Assembly: GCF_000209165.1 (NCBI RefSeq)
Contig: NC_009043.1
Coordinates: forward strand, 372,001 to 436,000
Direction: 5' to 3'
DNA length: 64,000 nt
From: Scheffersomyces stipitis CBS 6054
Lineage: Eukaryota; Ascomycota; Pichiomycetes; Serinales; Debaryomycetaceae
The notes beneath the pieces were generated by a model, which did not search any database, was not told the DNA's origin, and saw only the letters and a list, made by a program, of their open reading frames with translations. Positions 20,365 through 30,609 of the stretch are shown piece by piece. Every line of letters starts with the position of its first letter. Position 1 is the first letter of the stretch. A program made the position numbers and the translations under genes.

Positions 20365-20982
20365 CTACAAGTTGGATGGGGCATCTATCTTTTTGACTAC
20401 CATCTTTTTTCCACCCCATTCGGCTAACAACAGTAACAACTCGCCCAGCTCATGAAGCTTGACCAAGTCGTCACATCCACCTCTGCTTTCGGTGGTTGCT
20501 CCAACAATGACATTTGGTACAGTCGATCTACCTGTGACTTCACCAATGTATGTCTGCAATTCACGACCGTTCAGGTGCTTGTCAAGTTCGACAATCTGAG
20601 GCTCTGGGGTAATCTGGTAGTTGTCCTTAAGCAACTCCTTGAGTCTTTTCGAGAAAGGACAGTAAGACTTGGAGAATATAGTCATAGGTGCAAGCGTTCT
20701 GATTTCCAAGAACGATTGTGCGGGATCAAATGGCTTGTCCTCAGAAACTTCTGGTTTTCCTTCGTCTGCTTCATCCACATTGTTCTCGGAAAGTAAAATC
20801 TTCTGATTTATAGCATCATCTTTCTTGTCGTCGTTCTGAGAGTCGATAATGTTATTTGTAGTCACTACTTGAGCAACGGAATTGGTCGAGGTGTCAGAAC
20901 CGGAAGATCTGTAGAGAACGAAAACCAATAAAATGAACAACGAGGCCACAGCCACTAGTCTTGTTTGTTTCACCTTGAACAT
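20365..20982 (-). CDS. GRX6: GRX6/GRX7-type membrane-anchored monothiol glutaredoxin
   Basis: 205 aa. An N-terminal uncleaved anchor (VAVASLFILLVFVLYR, about residues 10-25) is followed by a Ser/Asp-rich lumenal stem to about residue 90 and a glutaredoxin domain. The active site is SYCPFSKRL, a CPFS monothiol form, with the TVPNVIVG cis-Pro motif and the GG motif of the glutathione site. In S. cerevisiae Grx6 and Grx7 act in the ER and Golgi lumen. Near the C-terminus, HE-CTG-GELL lines up with the Ser-Gly-Glu-Leu of other glutaredoxins, which supports CTG being read as Ser. Grx6 and Grx7 cannot be told apart here. Confidence 0.88.
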   Translation of the reverse strand: MFKVKQTRLVAVASLFILLVFVLYRSSGSDTSTNSVAQVVTTNNIIDSQNDDKKDDAINQKILLSENNVDEADEGKPEVSEDKPFDPAQSFLEIRTLAPMTIFSKSYCPFSKRLKELLKDNYQITPEPQIVELDKHLNGRELQTYIGEVTGRSTVPNVIVGATTESRGGCDDLVKLHELGELLLLLAEWGGKKMVVKKIDAPSNL

Positions 20983-21506
20983 TACAATGATATATGGACA
21001 GAGGTCGGGAATGTGAATGTGAAATGTGAAATGTGAAATGGAAACAGCAAAGCAACCAAGTTATATTAAGCAAAGGCGGATTAATATAAGGCAGAACTCG
21101 AAACAGCAAATTCAGCCGATATGTTCCTTAAATATAACAGAGCAAGATCCAAATATTTAGATTAGCATAAGCTGATAAAAAAGGACAATAGAAAAACAAA
21201 ATTGATAGCCAGATTTGCTGTGGAATAAACTTCCAACAACGTGAAATTTTCCTACATCTCGTGTCAGACAATAGTAGTGTGTGGAAAGAGACGTGTTTGG
21301 AATTGTCGCGGAAGCGTATAGCAAAACAGCACACGATAATAGAGAGTGAAGATGAGAAATGGATCTGGAGAACAATGGAAGAGACACGTTAGATGGTAGT
21401 CTTGAGTTTTTCCACATTGGGCTTGCTCGGCTTCTTCGTCCTGTTCTTCTGCGTGAGTTAAGTGCTGAAGTACATTTTGTATGGCAATTGTGGTGTTAGC
21501 TCTACA

Positions 21507-21534
21507 TAGTGAACTCTATATAGTGAACTCTATA
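21507..21534. repeat. Perfect tandem duplication of a 14-mer
   Basis: TAGTGAACTCTATA occurs twice head-to-tail (21507-21520 and 21521-21534). A degenerate third copy starting TTGTGAA follows. Confidence 0.9.
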
Positions 21535-22967
21535 TTGTGAAGCTAGCGAGCTTACTATTCGTTGATAGACATAAACAGAATATGTATTCTGACAATAAAT
21601 ACTGAATACATATATGTTAATACTGAATTACTTTATGGTTCGTGTTGAAATTTAAATACTCTTCTCGCTACGGATTCAAGTTATTTTGCAATTTTGACTT
21701 TTGATAAATTTATATTTCCTGCGAGTTTGACACCATATTTTGCAAAATAATTAATTTTACAATTTCTACTTGGTCCATGAATTCTCTTATCTCCTCCATT
21801 TGTAGTCATCTACTCCTGAATCGTAAATTCAGGGGTGGAATTACACCCCGAATACATACCCCAACTTTCACTGGGACTATTGCACTCATATAGATACCTT
21901 CAGCGTATGGTGATTACTAACTACCTTAATTCTGTAATTGTCCCAATTAGATCACTATATCATCAATAACCTTCAACAAAGTCTAGACAAAAGTTCGCTG
22001 AATTTCAGACAAAGCATTTTTCAGCTTCTCTACTCACCAACTCACCTACAGTTTTTCAATTCCCGATATATTACTTTAATGGTAAAATCTCAATTTCCAA
22101 TAATTACCGAGAGGTACATATCCCTCTTCTCGGACCAGTGTACTCCCTATAGCTCTCTCCAGTGTGATCACTTACCGATAATTGCCTACAACAGCATTTA
22201 AATTTGGATCGCATTTAGAAGTCGTGTGACAAAAGTCCAATTGATAAAAATAACAATTGAAAATACGGAGAAGTGTGGGCTAGTCCTATGCTGGTATGCG
22301 GAATTGAGAATGAAACAGTTGAGCAGACGAGGCTCAGGCCGCGAGGTTCTCATTGTTCCAGCAATTTATGAGTCTCTCCCAAGAATTGACTCAAGTCCCA
22401 CTCGTAAAGGTTGCGGCAGCTGGTGAAATGTTCACGGCAGGTGAGACTCCCAGTTTGGAAACAATCTTGACGCTGCATGGCTAAAGCTGAAAGCAGCCGC
22501 TTCGTGCAAGTAGACCCCGAGCTGCTTACAGGGCATTTGATTTTTTACGCTGAACTATTTTCACAGTTCATTTTAGAGTTAGTGCAATTTTTTGATTTTT
22601 CGATTCTTGACATTTTCATTTTTGAAGCGCATCTCCTCATCCCCATTGAGCCTTAATATTGCTAGGTGATTCAGCAGTTCCTTCGAAGGCTCTCTGGCGG
22701 AATCCCTCCCTGCCTTATTAATGTGGTGGTTCTGGCCAGAAGTCAGACCATTGTTATTGTAAGCTAGGTTGTTCCCGCGGTGCTTCGGGAGTTGGAGCCG
22801 TAGTGTCACACGAACACAAGCCCCTTGTGGATAGCCCTCGTGTGCTCAATTGTCATCTTTGGATAGGACTGCAGATTTTGCACAAGCGAATTGAACACAA
22901 CTGGTGCAGGCACTTTACTTTTTCTGATTATTATTGACAAAATGTCACTAGACCACAGTCTGCCAGA

Positions 22968-23420
22968 AACGTGGGTGCGATGAGAAGGGATCGCCTGGGT
23001 CGCGATATACGAGTTGACAGCTATGGAGGCGTTGAAAACGTCAGCGACCTTCTAGACTGCAATGAAGAGCTCTCGGCTGGACCTGGGTCATGTTCACGTG
23101 CCCATTGGGTTTCTTTTGCGAGACTCTCGATCTCGCAATGACAGAATCTCCCCAGTTTTCTCTCGTAGCAAGATGTTATCTGCTAATGAAAACGGCTCCG
23201 CTGAGTGAGCGGGTATTTTTTCTGCGATCCACAGATGCTGCAGCTCAGTCTGATATTATGCAAAGCAAGCGAAAATAATTTCCTTCATGCATACAGGAGA
23301 AGATAAATGGTGTAAAGAAGGATCCACGTGGGTCGTGGACACACCAGGGAACGTGGGCTATCTTCTATCGCAGCCAAGAAAGTTGCGAAAAAGTTTATTT
23401 TTCTGGGGAGCACACGTGGG
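22968..23420. promoter_or_regulatory. Cluster of Pho4-like E-boxes
   Basis: Five E-box-type sites lie within 453 bp: AACGTGGG at 22968-22975, CACGTG at 23095-23100 (GGGCACGTG on the minus strand), CACGTGGG at 23325-23332, AACGTGGG at 23350-23357 and CACGTGGG at 23413-23420. CACGTGGG is the high-affinity Pho4 core in S. cerevisiae. The nearest phosphate gene is PHO84, whose ATG is 2.4-2.8 kb downstream. That the cluster serves PHO84, or an unannotated transcript, is inference. Confidence 0.55.
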
Positions 23421-25784
23421 CTGCAAAAAAGGATTGCGGCTGCAAGATCTAGTGCGAGCGTTTTGAGCCTGGCGACCAGACTGTTCCAGCGAGAATCAGG
23501 GAGACCACACAGAAATTAGGGAGACCGTTTGAAATTGCGACAGAACAACCGCGAGGAGAAGGTACTTGCAAAGAGCATGAATTGTACAAAAGAAGAGTAG
23601 CGGGGAGCTGTTTGGCCCAGCTTTAGTGTTGATGGGTTGTGAAACAAGCAAGAACAAAACTCAGACCCAGATGGGTCCATTATCAGATCAAATGGCGGGC
23701 AGACGCATTCAGGATAATAGTGACAGATTTAGAACGAGAGCCAGTAGCTGTAGCGAGAGAATTGCTGCACCCGTGGCGAGAGACTGGTGTTTGTCGCCGT
23801 GAGAAATTCACAGTAATCGCAGGAAGCAGAATAAACACCAGAAGACACTAACAATGCCCGAAGCGAGAGTAGCGAGACACCCCTACTGTTACCAATGTCT
23901 ACCAGTATCTTCTCTCCAGGACCTCAGTATCTTGTAGCTACCTTCCTCTTACTCTACCAGCTCTCACCCCCTCCTTTCAACGCGAACTGTTACAATTGAC
24001 AATAGACTGAACTCACATTCGTTATCTCCTCGAGCCACACTCCCTATCGGTACAACTGTGCTGTTGGAGAGATTTCTTGTCCGTCTGCGTTCCTGTTCAC
24101 ATGAGTCCACGGTGTCGGGGTCGTACGTGATTGCCCCTAAAGCGTACCCCTAATTGGCTTACTGGAGGAGGTGTTGGAATTTTGCAACCAAATTAACCTT
24201 TCAGAAGTGTGTCTCATGACAAGAAAAACAAGAAAAACAAGAAACTTATTGCCAGTTTATACTGAACTGGAGTTGCCCAGAGTTTCTTTCAAATACGCGG
24301 CCGCACCGTCGACTGCTGTTCTAAAGCAAATGAATTTATATATATATGAGGTTGGAACCCTGTTGAGAACGAAAAAGACGGCCACTTCAGAGAATCGAGA
24401 ATACTTTTCTTCCTTCTCATAGGCTTCATTTCGTTTGAGGTTTTGTCCCTAAAGCCTCCCTATGATTTAATCAGCGTACCACGGGGTCAGTTGAAAATTG
24501 CTCCCCATTTTCGGCGATTTCCTGGCGACAAAATCAGCATGCGTAGCAAACGTAATCGCACCGCCGCCGAAGCTCTCACTAAACTTCGCTGGTCGGTGCT
24601 GGCGCCTGCTTAATTATGGGCAACGGTTTCTGTTGCTTGTGCTACGGGGCGGTTAACCGTTCTATTATCATACCCAGTCTAACTGACTGTTCCGGCTGCA
24701 TTAGCACCAGAATTACCTTAACTAAGGAGGAATGAAAACTGGCTGGCAATTTCGAATGTGGACCCCATTCTCTGGCATATTCCTCTTTCGTCGAGTGCTC
24801 CTTCCTTGTAGAGGTTGGTGTGTGAACACTGAAGAGGTGAAATTGTAAGATTGGCGGATTTAGCGACGCTTTGGGATGGTGGATAACGGTTTTCCCATTC
24901 TGATAAGTAGATCGCGTACACTTCGTTATTAGTGAAACCGGCGTGAGCACGGCCCCAATGAATTCCTCTCGGTGCTCTCGTGGCCAATAATTATACTGCT
25001 TTTTGTTGTATTATTCTGCATTCCTCTTGCATGGATGCAAGTGAGTTCTAGTGCCGTTCGTGGGTGAAGCATATGAAACCTAAAAAAGAAACTGGACATA
25101 ATATGCCTTTCTAGCCTATTATTACCTCCATTTCACAACGGCCCACGAGACTCTGCAAACTGCTAGACGCTTTTTCGATACCGTTTCAAGGAGACATACG
25201 CAGGCTAAGCACCATAGCCAATGCCTTAGACAAGCAGACACTCGCACCATAATGTTGTACGGGGCAATTTCTCCGTTGCTATTTCAACCCGTGACAATTC
25301 CGCACCCAAAGAGTTTCTTTTTCTTCTTGCTTCTCCTAACAGATTATCTGTCGCCATTCTCTTGGCAGGCCCTGATCTAGTCAACAGCGCCATATCGCTG
25401 GGCAAGACGTGCAAAAAAGCACTTTCTCATGGATATATCCCTTAAGGCACTTTGAAAGTTTTTTTTTTTTGGCACTCCATTTTAATTTCTGCCTCGTAAT
25501 CGTGGTTGCAGAAAATAAATTATTTTGGAGGATTGTGCGCAGTCCGTCAATTCTAAATTAAAAAATACCTAATTTATTAAACACCCATACAATACTGAGA
25601 AGAGCGCAGGAAAGGAATTTACTGGCTAGCACCAGCTGAAGCGCCTATACTGAAGGGCAGAATTTTTTCAAGTGCCCAGGGTGTTTTGTATAAATAAGCA
25701 CCAATTCCCGTTTTCAACAAGCAAAATGTCATCTTGTTTTCTTCTTCTATCATCAATAGATCCAGTAAGTCTGAATAACTAAAC

Positions 25785-27452
25785 ATGTCTGACATTAACG
25801 AAACTGAAGCCTACCACGAAAACAACTCTGGTGGTAAGACTGCCTTCAAGGACTACTTGGGTAAGTTTGCCCACATTGAAGATCCATTGGAAAGAAGAAG
25901 ATTGGCCTTGGAAGAAATTGATAAGGCCGGTTTTGGATGGACTCAAGTCAAGATGATCATGATTGCCGGTGTCGGTTTCATGACCGATTCCTACGATATC
26001 TTCGCCATCAACTTGGGTCTTACCATGTTGGGTTACGTCTACTGGAAGGGTACCATCCCAGCCTCTACCCAAACCTTGTTGAAGGTTTCTACCTCTGTCG
26101 GTACCGTTATCGGTCAAGTCGGTTTCGGTACTGTTGCTGATATGGTCGGTCGTAAGGCTATTTACGGTTTGGAATTGATTGTCATTATCGCTGCCACTAT
26201 TTTGCAATGTACTGTTGGTCAATCTCCTGCCATTGAATTCGTCGGTATCTTTGCTACCTTGAGAATCCTCATGGGTATCGGTATCGGTGGTGACTACCCA
26301 TTGTCTTCTATTATCTCTGCCGAATTCGCTACCACCAAGTGGAGAGGTGCTATTATGGCTGCCGTTTTCTCCAACCAGGGTTTGGGTCAATTGTTTGCCG
26401 GTATCGTTGCCATGATTACCATCGCTGCCTACAAGAGCGATTTGGAATACGCTACCTCTGCTGCTCTCTGTGACCACAGATGTATCAAGGCTTGTGACCA
26501 GATGTGGAGAATTCTTATCGGTTTCGGTTGTGTTCCAGGTTGTATTGCCTTGTACTACAGATTGACCATTGCCGAATCTCCAAGATACTCCCTTGATGTC
26601 AACGAACACGACGATCTCGAAAAGGTTGCCGACGCCGAAGCTCAAATCGACGAACACGCTGCTGAAATCGCTGCTCCAAAGGCTTCTTTCCGCGACTTCA
26701 TTGCCCACTTCTCTCAATGGAAATACGGTAAGATCTTGTTGGGTACTGCCGGTTCTTGGTTCATGTTGGATGTTGCTTACTACGGTTTGTCTTTGAACAC
26801 TGCCATCATCTTGCAAACCATTGGTTACGCTTCTTCTGCCAACGTCTACCAAAAGTTGTACGACTCTGCTGCCGGTAACTTGATTTTGATCTGTGCCGGT
26901 GCCTTGCCAGGTTACTGGTTGTCTGTTGCTACCATCGATACCGTTGGTAGAAAGCCAATCCAAGTTGGTGGTTTCTTGCTTTTGACCATCATCTTGTGTA
27001 TCATTGGTTTCGCTTACCACAAGTTGTCTGAAGGTGGTTTGTTGGCTTTGTACATTCTTGCTCAATTGTTCCAGAACTTCGGACCAAACACCACTACTTT
27101 CATCATTCCAGGTGAAATTTTCCCAACTAGATACAGATCCACTGCTCATGGTATCTCTGCTGCCTCTGGTAAGGTTGGTGCCATCATCGCACAAACCTGT
27201 CTTGGTACCTTGATTAACCACGGTTGTGCTAAGGACAAGCCAAACTGTTGGTTAAACCACGTCATGCAAATCTTCGCCTTGTTCATGTTCATTGGTATCT
27301 TCCTTTCCTTGTTGCTCCCAGAAACTAAGAGAAAGACCTTGGAAGAAATCACTGAAAAGTACCACGGTGAAATTGATGCCACCAAGTTGGGCAAGGACAG
27401 ATACATTCCTACTGCCCAAGAAGAATCCTACGATTCCGACTTGAAGCAATAG
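25785..27452 (+). CDS. PHO84: High-affinity inorganic phosphate:H+ symporter
   Basis: 555 aa, major facilitator superfamily, PHS family. It has an N-terminal hydrophilic tail, then 12 membrane segments with the signature GFMTDSYDIFAINLG in helix 1, the GTVADMVGRKAIYG loop 2-3 motif, GIGIGGDYPLSS in helix 4 and a central hydrophilic loop (about residues 265-310). FIIPGEIFPTRYRSTAHGISAA in the C-half is strongly conserved in Pho84. It imports phosphate at the plasma membrane. Codon use is extremely biased to the yeast preferred set and I saw no in-frame CTG, consistent with very high expression. An unusually long noncoding region precedes it. Confidence 0.96.
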   Translation: MSDINETEAYHENNSGGKTAFKDYLGKFAHIEDPLERRRLALEEIDKAGFGWTQVKMIMIAGVGFMTDSYDIFAINLGLTMLGYVYWKGTIPASTQTLLKVSTSVGTVIGQVGFGTVADMVGRKAIYGLELIVIIAATILQCTVGQSPAIEFVGIFATLRILMGIGIGGDYPLSSIISAEFATTKWRGAIMAAVFSNQGLGQLFAGIVAMITIAAYKSDLEYATSAALCDHRCIKACDQMWRILIGFGCVPGCIALYYRLTIAESPRYSLDVNEHDDLEKVADAEAQIDEHAAEIAAPKASFRDFIAHFSQWKYGKILLGTAGSWFMLDVAYYGLSLNTAIILQTIGYASSANVYQKLYDSAAGNLILICAGALPGYWLSVATIDTVGRKPIQVGGFLLLTIILCIIGFAYHKLSEGGLLALYILAQLFQNFGPNTTTFIIPGEIFPTRYRSTAHGISAASGKVGAIIAQTCLGTLINHGCAKDKPNCWLNHVMQIFALFMFIGIFLSLLLPETKRKTLEEITEKYHGEIDATKLGKDRYIPTAQEESYDSDLKQ

Positions 27453-28965
27453 GTTATGTATACATCATCTACATCATCTCCAATATAAAAAATGCAATGC
27501 TAGGCTTTTACCAGATTTTTTAATACTCCACTACCACTCATTTTTCTTCATTTCAAGATACATCACCGGATCTGAATTCGGTTTTACATACTAATTGGTT
27601 TATAAAGCGTTCTTTTATATATTAATTCACGAGGCTACACTGTTTAACTATGATCTGTAAATTTAGATGGCTGTCCTGTAAGCTTTAGTCACTTCAGCAT
27701 AAGCTTCGAAGCATAGACTCGATAAGCGAGAAGATTCTTATTATCATCTTGTAAGTCTCTACTCTTATGGATTGTTAAGCGAGTTGAAACTTCCTAGGAC
27801 TGATCTGAAATTTGGTAAGCCATTGTATCCCTAGTAAAAATATCATGATATGAAAACTTCAATTATTCCATAATATTATTTGTCCCTTCTCCTGGAACCA
27901 TGCATGGGCTTATCCTTAAGGGAAAAACCATCTGCACACAGACTTTTAGTACCCCACGAGGCCTTCATCCTTTTCTTATCGAAGGGATAGCATTTTGCTT
28001 TAATTGGGGGGTAATTCACTTCAGTTTGCTACGATGTGGACGAAGTCCTCAAACTATGCTTATTGTGAGCAAGAATTCCAGACATTGCCCGATTTTGACA
28101 ACGTTGACATTGTTCTGTGTCAAAAAATCTTGGGCCCAAGAATTTTCAAATTTGTTCAGCATGAGATCTTAACTTCCATTATCATATCGGTGAAACTTTA
28201 TCCCACGGCTCTTTTAGAAAAGTAATAAAATACCCTTTTCGTGTCGTGAACTCAAACAAGCCCTGAATGTGGGGACGGAGCCATAAGAGTGCCGTGCCAA
28301 TAAAACGTTTTGAGCCACTAGCTTATGGAATTATAAGAGACTCTTTTATTATTGTAGCGGCAAGAGCCGATGTATATTTCTTTTTTAAGGGCTGGAAGTA
28401 TCCGCCTTTACTTACACCTGCAGCTGCATGGCATAACCGCTGATGGGGTGAAATAATAACAAGCTTTTTAGACATCTGGATTGACTATTTTGTATGTACA
28501 AATTTGCATCGGTATGTCTTAACTAATCGACACACACGTGTTGCACTTATTTCTTTTTAGTCCCGTAATTGATGCCTTTTTGGGACAAATCCGCTGAATC
28601 TGTACCGCTTCTGTACTTTTAGCTACAAGAAAGGATTCCTGTCAGGTTCGGGTATGCATCGAAAGTGAGGCAGGTTAATTGGACATGCAACTAGTTTGAT
28701 AATTTTTTCAGCTTTTTCCTACAGAGAGAATACAGGGATTTCTTACGAAGTTTGAAAAGTGTATATTGTTTAGAAGAGATACTTCCATTAATTTGGTAAA
28801 TTGTAAATGGAGATGTCTTAGACTGGCACATTGGCAAGCTTGTAGGTTTGTTTGTATGTACATTTACTCCTAGATGAGTAGAAAAGTCAGTCTCTGAAGA
28901 CAGGTTTCAAATAGTGTTCTGTATCTTGAAGGTACTATTCATACCCATTCAGAGTCCCATTGAAC
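27453..28965. other. 1.5 kb region between PHO84 and the two-exon gene
   Basis: PHO84 3' end followed by noncoding sequence. One open frame of 90 codons with an ATG (27900-28172) has no recognisable content and a Cys-rich, unlikely composition, so it is not called. No RNA gene or repeat was recognised. Confidence 0.5.
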
Positions 28966-29524
28966 CTAAACTAGTACGTAGAGTTTAGGGTTGTAGAAAT
29001 TGCTGTGGGCAAAAAGAAATTGGAGAAACTCTTCAAGAGCATCGACAAGTTGGACAATGATTTGATTTGATTCATCAACTTGTTCATGATAACTTACACT
29101 TCTGAAATTGTATGTTCGAAGAAACATCAAGTATACCCTTAGGTAAACGTCCTCTGTTAGTGTATAGTTATCTTGAATAGACTTATAACCATAATGGGCT
29201 GTTTTCCAGAAAAATGTAAGGAGTACTTGGTTACTGCCAATGTTAGTTATATCTGACGGTAAAGAAATTTGGTAAGACTTACATGTCCATCAAGTCGGCG
29301 TCAAAGAAGTATTCTGACATAGAGGAATGTATGTTCTGGATTGAACGCAAGTACTTCATAGCCCTGTAGCAAATCCGCTGAACTTCATCTTCCACAGAGT
29401 TTCTTAATGAGGGCACTTTACTGAGTATCGCAGTAAGCGGAGAATGAGGGTATCGGGAAGTTATCGGTGATATAAAGCGGAACACAGCTTCTGGCGACCT
29501 GAGTGTAAATGGTTTCATAGCCAT
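28966..29524 (-). CDS. Hypothetical two-exon gene, 169 aa
   Basis: Exon 1 is 29524-29283 (ATG, 80 codons plus 2 nt) and exon 2 is 29233-28966 (ending TAG). The 49-nt intron has a perfect GTAAGT donor at 29282-29277, the branch-like ACTAAC inside TAACTAAC, and 3' splice site CAG at 29236-29234. Splicing keeps the frame exactly and joins two open stretches of about 80 and 88 codons. The protein starts MAMKPFTLRSPEAVF, has a predicted helical middle (VQRICYRAMKYLRSIQNIHSSM) and ends ALEEFLQFLFAHSNFYNPKLYVLV. No family was recognised. An ATG at 29518 is an alternative start, and an upstream exon cannot be excluded. It is divergent from POM33. Confidence 0.62.
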
Positions 29525-30609
29525 GACGAGAAGTCTTTTCCAAGTTTGATCCTAGGATGAACAGTTCAAAAAAGAACTGGAATTGCGTTTGTGGACAAGC
29601 GGTTATAGGGTCGCAGAATTTTGCACCCAAAAAGATCGAGAGCGAGCGTGGACACAGAAAGAAGAAAACAGAGCTTCAATATACACGAAAAAATTCGATA
29701 AGCAATTTCCAAATAGAATTTGAGATTGAAGAAGCAGAACTGTTCTGATCGGCTTAGATAAAGCAATCAGGATAGCAAAAGTTTAGTTACAGACTTTTGG
29801 GGGATCTACTTAGATAAGACATCACGTGACACAACATTTTCTCTATTTATGCTGTTCCAAAACTTTCTATTTTATTACTTTTACAAACATCCGAACTGTT
29901 GGATCGTGTGAACGATAAACTACAGTTTTCACACAAATAATGCCATACTATTATGACGCCAGATATCGAGGGCAAACTCCGACATTGACTCCGACGTCGA
30001 CTCCTATCTCGTAACGGCCTGCATACAGAACCACACATTTTTGCGAGCGAAGCGCATTTTCCACCAACCTAATTATCCCACACTCTCTGGCCCAGTTTGA
30101 TTTGATAATGTGCCACTTTTTCTTTAGAGAAGTTGGAGATAGGAAAACACTCATACGCGTCTGTTAGAACCGAGCGAGTTTTCTCATAGTTAAATTTTGT
30201 TGTTGAGTTTCAGAAACAAACTGGCCGATTGTTTGAGTTGATTAAACGATTCCCATACAAGTTTGATTCACCCCTTATAGATCTTTTTCAATCTCGTGCA
30301 TCCAAAAGCTTTAAGAAGTTTCATAATTTTCACAGCTTAATATTTACCCATTTGTAATAGGCGTTGTGATTACAGATAGTCACAGCAATATTTCAAACTC
30401 TTTTCAGCGTTCGCCACATTCCACGTATCAAAAGATATCTAGTGTACTTCCGGCTTTTTGTTTGCTCCAAGTGTCAGTTTCATATATTCTGAGCCATCAA
30501 TTCCATCGACTCAATTGATTCTAGTGGAATTTTTCAAATTTGTTCATTTTTCAGATTCTCCACACTTTGATACCTTCATCTTTCAGCCTTCATTCCTCAA
30601 TTTTCAGCA
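29525..30609. promoter_or_regulatory. Divergent region upstream of POM33 and the two-exon gene
   Basis: 1.1 kb. TCACGTGA at 29822-29829 is a perfect Cbf1-type palindrome. A degenerate 12-bp tandem (ACTCCGAC-like, three units) lies at about 29975-30011. The stretch just before POM33 is pyrimidine-rich. No RNA gene was recognised. Confidence 0.5.

Larger units (their letters stand above)
20983..25784. other. 4.8 kb region without a convincing gene, upstream of PHO84
   Basis: By far the longest gap in the window. The left part (to about 22.2 kb) is AT-rich: one counted line at 21601 has 14 G+C in 60. From about 22.3 to 25.4 kb it is clearly GC-richer: counted lines at 23401, 23701 and 24541 have 34, 27 and 35 in 60. 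Open frames here are under 90 codons, mostly lack an ATG, and show no familiar motif. No signature of U1, U2, U4, U5, U6, SRP RNA or RNase P RNA was recognised by eye. It holds a tandem repeat, a cluster of Pho4-like E-boxes and a T11-12 tract near 25459. Confidence 0.6.

Noticed and set aside
24171..24440. TGTTGGAATTTTG, a possible start of a Ty1-like LTR
   Set aside because: No matching CA end at a sensible distance and no target-site duplication; the TATA run alone is not enough.
24718..24987. 89-codon minus-strand frame in the GC-rich block
   Set aside because: Has no ATG near its start, and no protein domain was recognised.
20983..25784. The large gap as a regional centromere
   Set aside because: Unique sequence with promoter-like E-boxes; no retrotransposon cluster or large inverted repeats that could support it. 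Cannot be decided without CENP-A data.
27900..28172. 90-codon ATG frame downstream of PHO84
   Set aside because: No familiar motif, Cys-rich and patternless; length is near chance in this AT-rich DNA.
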